From positions 1 through 24,933 of the forward strand of contig JARBTU010000010.1 of NCBI GenBank assembly GCA_029240015.1: a DNA stretch of 24,933 nt. Direction: 5' to 3'. This document shows, one piece after another, positions 1 to 6,607 of this stretch. How positions within the stretch are numbered: position 1 is the stretch's first letter; the number at the start of each line of letters is the position of its first letter. The notes beneath the pieces are model-generated. The model made no database searches and had not been told where the DNA came from. It saw nothing but the letters and a program-made list of their open reading frames with translations. The position numbers and the translations under genes are program-made. The DNA is from Oscillospiraceae bacterium (lineage in GTDB: Bacteria > Bacillota > Clostridia > Oscillospirales > Ruminococcaceae).

Positions 1-497
1 TATTCGAGCGGTTCCACTCCATGCCGATTGCTCGATCAACCGTTCTGTGGGGGCACGTTCTGACCTCGCTGGCATCCAACGCTATTTCAGTTGTCGTCAT
101 CATTCTCGTAGCGCTGATTATGGGCTTTCGCCCGTCGGCAGGCATATTATCATGGCTTGCCGTAATTGGCATACTCGCATTATTTACACTGGCCTTAACT
201 TGGATCGCGGTGATTGCCGGGCTGTCCGCCAAATCTGTTGACGGCGCAAGTGCATTTTCCTATCCGATTATCTTCCTGCCATTTATCAGCTCAGCGTTCG
301 TGCCGACCGAGTCAATGCCGTCTGGCGTTCGCGCCTTTGCTGAAAACCAGCCGGTGACCTCGATCGTAGAAGCTATGCGTGCGCTACTGTCAGGTCAGCC
401 GGTAGGCAATGAAATATGGGTCGCTCTTGCATGGTGTCTGGGAATTATGGTAGTTGCATATATCTTTGCAATGAAGGTATATAAGAAACGGGTGTGA
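1..497 (+). CDS. ABC-2 type transporter permease, C-terminal part (5' truncated)
   Basis: The frame is open from base 3, so the gene begins outside the window and only about the last 164 residues are seen. The visible part has several hydrophobic segments and resembles the membrane subunit of DrrB-type ABC-2 exporters, including an R-F-x-S-M-P-I-A-R-S stretch at the start of the fragment and a terminal membrane helix followed by a basic tail (KVYKKRV). Such permeases pair with an ATPase, usually encoded just upstream, to export drugs, antibiotics or lipids; the substrate cannot be told here. The segment looks somewhat more G+C-rich than the DNA to its right, which may hint at a different origin. 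The family call is fairly secure; any substrate would be a guess. Confidence 0.8.
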   Translation, partial: FERFHSMPIARSTVLWGHVLTSLASNAISVVVIILVALIMGFRPSAGILSWLAVIGILALFTLALTWIAVIAGLSAKSVDGASAFSYPIIFLPFISSAFVPTESMPSGVRAFAENQPVTSIVEAMRALLSGQPVGNEIWVALAWCLGIMVVAYIFAMKVYKKRV

Positions 498-595
498 AAA
501 ACTACACTCTTTAAAAGCGTGGCTTTTAAGTTCCTTAACATTCTAAAGATTAACCCACAAATATATGTCAGTTATATTAAAAAAATTGAATTAAA

Positions 596-638
596 ATACT
601 TCGTACCTTGCCCTATCATAAGGCAAGGTACAAGTATT
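596..638. repeat. Inverted repeat / hairpin, 17-bp arms
   Basis: Arms at 596-612 and 622-638 pair over 17 positions with one C-A mismatch (602/632) around a 9-base loop; the core is gtaccttgcc / ggcaaggtac. There is no run of T after it on the + strand, so it is not a classical rho-independent terminator. It could be a processing or stability structure for the permease mRNA, or the remnant of a small palindromic element. Confidence 0.5.
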
Positions 639-751
639 TATCAGACTGCTTATAGAAAACAAATTGCCCGTGAAGTCTTCTGCCCAGGAGTTCTTGTTTT
701 GTTCCAAATCAAAAGAATAGATTAAAATACTCCAATCTCATTCAAAATATA

Positions 752-780
752 ATCCCGCCTATTATAAAAATAGGCGGGAT
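752..780. terminator. Probable rho-independent terminator of the XRE gene
   Basis: A perfect 11-bp stem (atcccgcctat / ataggcgggat) with a 7-base loop. Read on the - strand it lies about 80 nt after the XRE gene stop and is followed by a T-rich tract (tatattttg). It may also stop + strand transcripts coming from the permease. Confidence 0.6.
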
Positions 781-859
781 ATTCCTTGTAAATATAAAAA
801 ATTTTTCGATTAACTATATTCACAGTCCTTGTAAGCTGTTCTAGTTGCAAGACTGCACA

Positions 860-1648
860 CTAACTTCCAAAGGGTAATGTCATTAAATCGACTATCCATT
901 TCCATATGTTTGGGAATACGTCATTAATTGCCTGTCTAACTTCGCCGGCTCTGATAAATTCAAATTTATAGCTTGAAGAATTGTCAATAATGGTTTTAGT
1001 CCCCCGAACAATCCTCCCTATTGCCAAATGCCCGGTCGCATAGTCACCAACGGCAATATAAGAAGCGATGGAACAGGCCCCTATAGAGAACATCCCAATG
1101 GATAATGCCCCTAAAGCAAATATGCCTATTGCAACAGCGCCTACTGCAAACGTACCAACAGCAATTGATCCTATTCCTAACAAAAGTCCTAAAGCAAATA
1201 CACCAAGACTAAGCAGTCCAACGCTGATAACGCCAAGAGAAATCAATCCTTTTGACAAAATCCCTATGGATATAATACCCGTAGCATTGTTGCCAACAGC
1301 AATAATACCTTTGGCTTTTTTAAATCCTCTGCCAATATGAACATGAATGAGCGGTAATCCCAATAAAGTTCTTTTACTCTTATATTCATAAAAAGTTCCT
1401 CTGCCAAGCCAAAACGGTTCGCTAATGACGTTATTTTTGTCATTTTGCAATTCGTTTTCTTTTAATAAACTGTCTATTGTCACACCGAACAATTCACTAA
1501 GCGAAATCAGTTTATCCATTTCAGGATATGATTGACCACTTTCCCACTTGCTGACTGCCTGCCTTGAAACATCAAGAAGTTCCGCTAAATTTTCCTGTGA
1601 CATTCCTTTTTCTTTTCGCAGTTTCTGCAGTTTTTGATTAAATTCCAT
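860..1648 (-). CDS. XRE-family regulator with C-terminal Gly-pentad repeat domain
   Basis: 262 residues. Residues about 6-60 form a classic XRE/Cro helix-turn-helix (LRKEKGMSQENLAELL, then VSRQAVSKWESG), predicted to bind DNA. From about residue 113 to 216 the protein becomes a hydrophobic low-complexity array in which glycine returns every five residues (114 to 154, then 160 to 190, then 201 to 216), with one-residue slips at 154-160 and near 195-201. The unit is roughly [IVLF]-x-[SA]-[IVL]-G. The array could be a pentapeptide-type solenoid or a membrane-associated segment; its glycine spacing does not look like ordinary transmembrane helices. A polar tail with a WKWIVDLM segment closes the protein. 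The ATG at 1648 is preceded by AAGGATAGG. It stands alone, with a palindrome upstream (1685-1700) suited to autoregulation. The regulator call is firm; the role of the array is unknown. Confidence 0.85.
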   Translation of the reverse strand: MEFNQKLQKLRKEKGMSQENLAELLDVSRQAVSKWESGQSYPEMDKLISLSELFGVTIDSLLKENELQNDKNNVISEPFWLGRGTFYEYKSKRTLLGLPLIHVHIGRGFKKAKGIIAVGNNATGIISIGILSKGLISLGVISVGLLSLGVFALGLLLGIGSIAVGTFAVGAVAIGIFALGALSIGMFSIGACSIASYIAVGDYATGHLAIGRIVRGTKTIIDNSSSYKFEFIRAGEVRQAINDVFPNIWKWIVDLMTLPFGS

Positions 1649-1684
1649 TCACACCTATCCTTAAATTATATTTAGAGAAAGCTC

Positions 1685-1700
1685 TGATATAATTGTATCA
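1685..1700. promoter_or_regulatory. Near-perfect palindrome upstream of XRE gene, candidate operator
   Basis: TGATATAATTGTATCA is a 16-bp palindrome with a single mismatched pair, 36 bp upstream of the XRE start. It differs at one base from the centre of the palindrome between the azoreductase and HxlR genes (5987-6002). The binding protein is unknown; the XRE product itself is the simplest candidate. Confidence 0.45.
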
Positions 1701-1745
1701 AAGGCAGTATATATCACTACCAACCTGCACTTGCGTTTTGTCAAC

Positions 1746-1777
1746 CAGCGGTTGCAAATGCATTTGTGCAACCGCTG
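1746..1777. repeat. Hairpin, 11-bp arms
   Basis: cagcggttgca (1746-1756) and tgcaaccgctg (1767-1777) pair perfectly around a 10-base loop. The hairpin lies between the XRE gene start and the end of larB, and no T-run follows on either strand. It may be a backup stop for the lar operon or a regulatory structure; its function is unclear. The rest of 1778-1988 shows no gene. Confidence 0.4.
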
Positions 1778-1988
1778 CCACTCAATTTTAGTACTAACTA
1801 TAAAATTGGTTCTCAATTCAAATTAGTATTTGCACGCTTCAGGATCATATTATTCCTTTGTTTTTTCAATGTAATTGCTGTATAAAACCGCCCATAAATG
1901 ATAAGGCAGTGTACATTCATTGTTTCTTGTAACCATTATATCTTTGTTAGATGTGGATAATGGAAAGAATTCCGTATTTATGAAAACA

Positions 1989-2008
1989 ATTTAAAGCGAG
2001 CTTTAAAT
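1989..2008 (-). terminator. Probable terminator of the lar operon
   Basis: Just after the larB stop on the - strand, atttaaagc and gctttaaat form a 9-bp stem with a 2-base loop, followed by TTGTTTTC. The stem is AT-rich, so the call is moderate. Confidence 0.5.
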
Positions 2009-2013
2009 AATTC

Positions 2014-2760
2014 TTATAATTTATTGATAATAGAAGCATTATAGGCTGCACCGAATCCGTTGTCGATATTAACTACGCTAACTCCGCTTGCACAGCTATT
2101 AAGCATTGACAATAATGCAGAAAGTCCGCCAAAGTTTGCCCCGTATCCGATACTTGTAGGAACAGCTATAACAGGTTTATCAACTAAACCTCCAATTATG
2201 CTTGCGAGTGCCCCTTCCATACCCGCAATTACAATAACAACCTTTGCTCCTCTGATGACATCAAGTTTTGAAAAGAGCCTGTGAATTCCTGCAACACCCA
2301 CGTCAATAACTCTTTCAACTCTATTTCCGAGAATACTGGCTGTTTCTACCGCTTCTTCTACCACTGGTAAGTCAGATGTTCCTGCAGATACGATTGCAAT
2401 ATAACTGTCAGTCAAGTCTTCTTCTCTTCTTTTAATCGTAATGGTTCTTCCGAGCATGTTGTATTTGGCGTCTTCACATATTTCCTTTACGGCTTCATAC
2501 ATTTCCTGATTTGCTCTGGTCGCCAGAATGTTATTTTCCTTTGTTAACATATATTGAATAATCTTTTTTACTTGCTCGATGGTTTTTCCTTCGCAATAAA
2601 TCACTTCAGGATATCCGGTCCTAATTTCTCTATGGGTATCTATATTTGCAATACCCAAATTTTTACATGGCAGGTCTTCTATTAATTCCAAAGCTTCCTC
2701 AATATTTATTTCATTACTTTTTACGCATTCCAACAATTTTCTTGCGTCGGCTTTATTCAT
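2014..2760 (-). CDS. larB: Pyridinium-3,5-biscarboxylic acid mononucleotide synthase LarB
   Basis: 248 residues, the usual LarB length. LarB carboxylates and hydrolyses nicotinic acid adenine dinucleotide to give pyridinium-3,5-biscarboxylic acid mononucleotide, the first step to the nickel-pincer nucleotide. The C-terminal half (about residues 115-245) is a PurE/AIR-carboxylase-like domain, visible as IAIVSAGTSDLPVVEEA, VIVIAGMEGALASIIGGL and VIAVPTSIGYGANFGGLSAL. The ATG is preceded by GGGAGG at a 6-nt distance. It is the last gene of a larC-larE-larB operon, 33 nt after larE, which supports the assignment. The enzyme is cytoplasmic. No truncation or missing motif was noticed. Confidence 0.95.
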   Translation of the reverse strand: MNKADARKLLECVKSNEINIEEALELIEDLPCKNLGIANIDTHREIRTGYPEVIYCEGKTIEQVKKIIQYMLTKENNILATRANQEMYEAVKEICEDAKYNMLGRTITIKRREEDLTDSYIAIVSAGTSDLPVVEEAVETASILGNRVERVIDVGVAGIHRLFSKLDVIRGAKVVIVIAGMEGALASIIGGLVDKPVIAVPTSIGYGANFGGLSALLSMLNSCASGVSVVNIDNGFGAAYNASIINKL

Positions 2761-2793
2761 GCTTTTCCTCCCAAAATAATCTTATTATCCGAT

Positions 2794-3606
2794 TTAACTC
2801 TTTAAGATTGTTTCATTCATACTTCCTGTACGATACCCCTTCATGTCAAGCGATACATAAGTAAAACCAATTTTTTTAAATTCTTCATATATACTGCTCA
2901 TTAGTTCTTCATTAAAAAACCTACTAAGCTCTTGATTCCCCACTTCAATCCTTGCCAAATCTCCGTGGTGGCGTACTCTTACCTGTCTAAAGCCTAGGTC
3001 TAATAAAAACTGTTCTGCTTTGTCTACCATTCCCAATTTTTCTTTGGTAATCTTGTGTCCATACGGAAATCTTGAAGCTAAGCATGCAAACGCCTGTTTG
3101 TCCCATGTTGGAAGTCCCATCTCTTGTGACAACATTCTAATATCGTCTTTGGTCAACTCTGCCGCTTTTAAAGGACTAACAACTTCAAGTTCCTTTACCG
3201 CCTGCATTCCCGGTCTGTAATCTCCAAGATCATCAATATTTGAACCATCAGCAACATACCGTATGCCATTTTGTATTGCTACTTCCTTTACCTTTTCAAA
3301 GAGCTCATGCTTACAAAAATAACAACGGTTAACCGGATTTTCCGAAAAACCTTCTATATCTAATTCTTCTGAGATGATGACAATATGCTTTACGCCTAAA
3401 CTCTTGGCGAACGCTACCGCCTCTTTATATTCTCTTTCAGGATAGGTAGAAGATCTTGCAGTAACGGCAATTACTTTATCTCCTAATGTATCCGCTGCAG
3501 TTTTTAGAAGGAACGTGCTGTCTACTCCTCCCGAAAATGCTACTGCCAAACTCCCCATACTATTCAAGTCTTGCTTTAGCTTATTTAATTTATCATATGC
3601 ATTCAT
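2794..3606 (-). CDS. larE: ATP-dependent sacrificial sulfur transferase LarE
   Basis: 270 residues from the preferred start. LarE adenylates the carboxylates of the LarB product and replaces them with thiocarboxylates. An N-type ATP pyrophosphatase P-loop, SGGVDS, lies at residues 25-30. Cys175 in AFACLASRFPYG matches the position of the sulfur-donating cysteine known from the Lactobacillus plantarum enzyme, which loses its sulfur to the substrate. A CYFC pair is present at 95-98. An ATG at 3615 is in frame but directly abuts the AAAGG site; the ATG at 3606 sits about 9 nt behind it and is preferred. It lies 12 nt after the larC stop and 33 nt before larB. The family call is firm. Confidence 0.94.
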   Translation of the reverse strand: MNAYDKLNKLKQDLNSMGSLAVAFSGGVDSTFLLKTAADTLGDKVIAVTARSSTYPEREYKEAVAFAKSLGVKHIVIISEELDIEGFSENPVNRCYFCKHELFEKVKEVAIQNGIRYVADGSNIDDLGDYRPGMQAVKELEVVSPLKAAELTKDDIRMLSQEMGLPTWDKQAFACLASRFPYGHKITKEKLGMVDKAEQFLLDLGFRQVRVRHHGDLARIEVGNQELSRFFNEELMSSIYEEFKKIGFTYVSLDMKGYRTGSMNETILKS

Positions 3607-3618
3607 CTTATTCATCCT

Positions 3619-4851
3619 TTAATTTATACTTTCTTGATTTTTCAAAATTGTTAAGTCTACTTCTTTATAAACATCTGCGATAGAAATATTATTTTCTTGT
3701 GCAATTTTTTTGGAATCCTCATACTCTGCTTTGTATTTTACCAACTTGCCTTCATAATAGGAATTTTTAATCGACACTTCACCATACTTTGTTTTTAATG
3801 ATAAAAACTCTCTGTGAAGCATCATTTTTTCGACTTTTGATTTTCTGATTCCAATAGAGGTGGTGTCTTTAAAAATAACATCTAAAACCTTTTTTTCATT
3901 TTTCTTGTCCACCAGTATACTTAACTTAATTGCCGGTCTTCCTTTTTTCATTATAATAGGCGTCTTGTATACATCCAAGGCTCCAACTTCAAAAAGCTTT
4001 TCTTCTATAAAACTGTAAAGCTCCGGATTCATATCATCTATATTGGTTTCGAGAACAAGCTGCTCATCCATTTCTTCAGGCGTTTTAAAATCTCCTATGC
4101 ATACTCTTAAAACGTTTGGAATATCTAAATCTCTGTTTCCTAGACCATACCCGATTCTCTCAATATTAAAATCTATATTGTCTGTAAATTCATCTACATT
4201 CGAAGCTAAAATTGCAGCGCCTGTTGGAGTCGCAGTTTCGAATTGTACAATCCCGGAACGAATTGGTATGCCCTTTAAGATTTCAATCGTAGCCGGAGCA
4301 GGAACAGGGATGAGTCCATGAGCACACTTAACGAACCCGCCTCCGACTTGAACAGGAGAAGATATAATTTTATCCACCTTCAGATAATCTAAGGCGATGG
4401 CCGCACCAACCATATCCACAATCGAATCTATAGCGCCTACCTCATGGAAATGCACTTCGTCTATTGTCTGTCCATGGACTTTAGCCTCTGCTTGTGCTAT
4501 TCGCATAAACATATCCATGCTGGATTTTTTCACCCTGTCACTTAAACTGCTTGCGTTAATTAAATTTTCAATATCTTTAAGATGTCTGTGGTGATGTTCA
4601 TGATGATTCTCGTGGTGACCTGCATGCTTAGGTGCGTGACCATGTTTGTCCTCTGTTAAAATGACATCCACTTTTGTCCCGCTGATCCCATTTTTCGTAC
4701 CTTTACTTATCTCAATTCTATATTCAGAATCTAAATTGAGCTTTGATAGTTCATTGATTAAATAATCACCATCTACACCCAAGTCTATCATCGCACCCAA
4801 ATTCATATCTCCGCTGATTCCACTAAAACAATCATAATATAATACTTTCAT
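3619..4851 (-). CDS. larC: Nickel chelatase LarC (nickel-pincer cofactor insertion)
   Basis: 410 residues. LarC is the CTP-dependent cyclometallase that inserts nickel into pyridinium-3,5-bisthiocarboxylic acid mononucleotide. The N-terminus MKVLYYDCFSGISGDM is typical of the family (formerly DUF111). A histidine-rich stretch at residues 70-90 has 11 His in 21 residues and probably collects nickel. The C-terminal part contains LETNIDDMNPE, another family signature. In L. plantarum the protein is split and joined by a programmed frameshift; here a single continuous frame encodes both halves. The ATG is preceded by TTGGAGT. It is the first gene of the operon, with a candidate promoter at 4916-4944. 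The target enzyme (a LarA-type racemase or epimerase) is not in the window. Confidence 0.95.
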   Translation of the reverse strand: MKVLYYDCFSGISGDMNLGAMIDLGVDGDYLINELSKLNLDSEYRIEISKGTKNGISGTKVDVILTEDKHGHAPKHAGHHENHHEHHHRHLKDIENLINASSLSDRVKKSSMDMFMRIAQAEAKVHGQTIDEVHFHEVGAIDSIVDMVGAAIALDYLKVDKIISSPVQVGGGFVKCAHGLIPVPAPATIEILKGIPIRSGIVQFETATPTGAAILASNVDEFTDNIDFNIERIGYGLGNRDLDIPNVLRVCIGDFKTPEEMDEQLVLETNIDDMNPELYSFIEEKLFEVGALDVYKTPIIMKKGRPAIKLSILVDKKNEKKVLDVIFKDTTSIGIRKSKVEKMMLHREFLSLKTKYGEVSIKNSYYEGKLVKYKAEYEDSKKIAQENNISIADVYKEVDLTILKNQESIN

Positions 4852-5143
4852 TTTTTACTCCAAGCCTTTAAATTGTTAACAAATTTTAATAAAAATAACT
4901 TTGCTTATAAAAAGTAGTTTAATGCATTTTTAACTCTTTTGCAAACACTTTTTTATTTATGAGATTTATTCCCAAAAAAAATTTTTTCACTATGAATTAC
5001 ATCGTTATGTATCCGCATTAAAAAATAGAAAGCCTTGAATTGCTTGGAGACTTTTAAGCACGAAATAATATCTTTGTCTTCGCAATTACCACAGGATATC
5101 CCCCAGTTTTAACCCATCATTTCATTTCTCTTTTAAACATACC
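4852..5143. other. AT-rich gene-free region upstream of larC
   Basis: Apart from the candidate larC promoter at 4916-4944, only AT-rich sequence with homopolymer runs around 4974-4987 is seen. No nickel-responsive riboswitch pattern or clear metalloregulator palindrome could be recognised by eye. Confidence 0.5.
4916..4944 (-). promoter_or_regulatory. Candidate promoter of the larCEB operon
   Basis: On the - strand TTGCAA (4944-4939) and TAAACT (4921-4916) are separated by 17 nt, giving a leader of about 60 nt before the larC ATG. The elements match the sigma-A consensus only partly. Confidence 0.4.
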
Positions 5144-5186
5144 AGAAAGCAGGTGCGGTGTACTTTGTACACCGCACCTGCTTTCT
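5144..5186. terminator. Strong hairpin terminator after the azoreductase gene
   Basis: Perfect 20-bp arms (5144-5163 and 5167-5186) around a TTT loop, with A-rich and T-rich ends (agaaag / ctttct). It lies about 70 nt downstream of the azoreductase stop on the - strand and isolates that gene from the lar operon. Confidence 0.75.
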
Positions 5187-5256
5187 TAATATCAACTCCG
5201 ACAATCACTTTTCATACCAAGGATAATCACAAGATCATAGGTCCTTCAAGGGAGAA

Positions 5257-5859
5257 TTAAAACGATTTTGCGACTTCTTGTGCATTCTTGATTGCTTTAT
5301 TAATGATATCTTCTACATCAGCCCCTATGACATCAAGCATTTCAGCGGCAATGGTGGTATAATCGCAAATCCCCAAAAAACCCAGAATGTTTTTTAAATA
5401 CTTGTCACCCATCTCAAGAGTCGCCATGTATCCTTCAGAGTATGCGCCGCCCCTTGTCGTAATATTTACTGCTTTTTTATTGCTGCATAATCCCTTAGGA
5501 CCTTCTTCAGTATAGGTAAAAGTAATCCCAGTAACGGAAATGTAATCAAGATATGCTTTAAGAATTGCAGGAACACCAAGGTTCCATAACGGCTCTGCAA
5601 TGACGTATTTATCCGCTTCGGCAAACTGATAAGCGTATTTCAAAACCGGATGGTTGCGATAATCGCCGGAATCCGGATGATGCATATTGACAGATTCGGT
5701 CGAAAGAAAATCGATGTCTTCTTTGTATAGATCCAATGTGGTAATTTGATCATTCGGATGAAGGTTTTTATACGTTTCAATAAAGCTCTCTGAGATTCTA
5801 AACGTTCTTGAATCTGTGTTATCTTTAGGGTTTGCCTTGATATATAATACTTTGCTCAT
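5257..5859 (-). CDS. azoR: FMN-dependent NADH-azoreductase / quinone reductase (AzoR type)
   Basis: 200 residues, the normal length for the flavodoxin-like AzoR family. These enzymes use FMN and NADH to reduce quinones and azo compounds by two electrons, protecting the cell from thiol-reactive quinones. Visible family features are the N-terminal phosphate-binding segment (IKANPKDNTDSRTFRISESF), EPLWNLGVPAILKAYLDYI near residues 94-112, and the TTRGG flavin-contact loop near 134. It is transcribed divergently from an HxlR-family regulator, the arrangement expected of a regulator controlling a quinone-stress enzyme such as the YodB-azoR1 pairing known from Bacillus subtilis. It stands as a single-gene unit followed by a strong terminator. 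Family assignment is firm; the physiological substrate is inferred. Confidence 0.92.
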   Translation of the reverse strand: MSKVLYIKANPKDNTDSRTFRISESFIETYKNLHPNDQITTLDLYKEDIDFLSTESVNMHHPDSGDYRNHPVLKYAYQFAEADKYVIAEPLWNLGVPAILKAYLDYISVTGITFTYTEEGPKGLCSNKKAVNITTRGGAYSEGYMATLEMGDKYLKNILGFLGICDYTTIAAEMLDVIGADVEDIINKAIKNAQEVAKSF

Positions 5860-5985
5860 GTTGCTGACCTCTTCCTGTTTTAGATTTTTATAAACCAGTT
5901 AGAACTATTGTTCCATGATTTGATCGATTTATAATAATTGGAACATTAATTTCAATAAACAATTTGATTGCCTTTTCCCTTAAGT

Positions 5986-6003
5986 ATGATATAATTATAT
6001 CAT
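5986..6003. promoter_or_regulatory. Palindromic operator overlapping divergent -10 elements
   Basis: ATGATATAATTATATCAT is a perfect 18-bp palindrome. It holds a TATAAT on the + strand (5990-5995, with TTGCCT at 5968-5973, spacing 16) and one on the - strand (5999-5994, with TTGTAA at 6023-6018, spacing 18). A dimer bound here would block both the HxlR gene and the azoreductase gene. The HxlR protein is the likely ligand. A second inverted pair, gttcca / tggaac (5910-5915 and 5939-5944), lies nearer azoR. Confidence 0.6.
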
Positions 6004-6079
6004 CTAAGGTATTATTATTACAAGTAGGCACTTTTTTGTATGATAGTACCCAAAAATATACTTTAAATGAGATGATTTT

Positions 6080-6493
6080 TTGATTTGCGAAGAAAATAAG
6101 CATAGTAACTGTTATATGAGAGAACAATGCTTGAAATATGACACTTGTCCAATGGGCCTTGTTCAAGAACTGTTGTCCGGAAAATGGAAGATTTTAATCC
6201 TATGGTTTCTGAGCAGCAGAGTTCTTCGGTTCAATGACATACGAAGGATGCTGCCCAATGTCACTCAGAAAATGATAACACAACAGCTGAGGAGTCTCGA
6301 AAATGATCACCTCATTTTTAGAAAAATCTATCCGGTCGTACCACCTAAAGTAGAATATGGGCTGACGGATTTAGGGTATAAAACCATTCCTATTCTTGAA
6401 AAAATGCATTCGTTCGGAGTACAATATCTTTCACAGGACTTCATACCCCAGTCAAGTGACATAGATGATGACGAGCAGACATCACTATTATAA
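6080..6493 (+). CDS. HxlR-family transcriptional regulator (quinone/redox-sensor type)
   Basis: 137 residues from a TTG start; an in-frame ATG at 6116 would give 125 residues. Neither has a strong ribosome binding site, so the start is uncertain. The HxlR winged helix is clear: CPMGLVQELLSGKWKILIL, then FNDIRRMLPNVTQKMITQQLRSLE (recognition helix), then the wing with VEYGLTDLG. Cys23 directly before Pro is the position used as redox sensor in YodB/HypR-type members. Three more cysteines (3, 11, 17) precede it and are unusual. It is divergent from the azoreductase and probably represses it until quinones or other electrophiles modify the cysteine. The family call is firm; the inducer is inferred. 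Confidence 0.9.
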   Translation: MICEENKHSNCYMREQCLKYDTCPMGLVQELLSGKWKILILWFLSSRVLRFNDIRRMLPNVTQKMITQQLRSLENDHLIFRKIYPVVPPKVEYGLTDLGYKTIPILEKMHSFGVQYLSQDFIPQSSDIDDDEQTSLL

Positions 6494-6518
6494 TTATTCG
6501 TACCACAGAATATAACAC

Positions 6519-6554
6519 AAAGAAGTCGGTTGCTGTACAGCAACCGACTTCTTT
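6519..6554. terminator. Bidirectional terminator between HxlR and glycosidase genes
   Basis: Perfect 18-bp arms meet at a central GTAC (6519-6536 / 6537-6554), flanked by A-rich and T-rich ends. It lies between two convergent genes and can serve both. Confidence 0.75.
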
Positions 6555-6607
6555 CATTTGATTTGTTCCATTTTTGGGGAAGTTGTTATTTGATACGCGG
6601 TATCTTT

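Larger units (their letters stand above)
498..859. other. Gene-free stretch with hairpins
   Basis: No convincing gene is seen between the permease stop and the XRE regulator stop. A weak hairpin (ttaaaagc, loop gtg, gcttttaa) lies at 511-529 just after the permease. Two stronger inverted repeats lie at 596-638 and 752-780 and are listed separately. The remaining DNA is AT-rich without a recognisable motif. Confidence 0.6.

Noticed and set aside
519..725. Small + strand open frame after the permease
   Set aside because: It covers the 596-638 hairpin, has no ribosome binding site and no recognisable protein features.
1068..1340. Open + strand frame, proline-rich, opposite the XRE repeat array
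   Set aside because: It is the mirror of the repetitive glycine array on the other strand, without a ribosome binding site or promoter.
4852..5143. Possible nickel/cobalt riboswitch before larC
   Set aside because: Leader from the candidate promoter is only about 60 nt and no conserved riboswitch helices were seen.
5888..6166. 92-residue - strand frame across the azoR/hxlR promoter region
   Set aside because: It overlaps the control region and the HxlR coding start, with no family resemblance; a chance frame.
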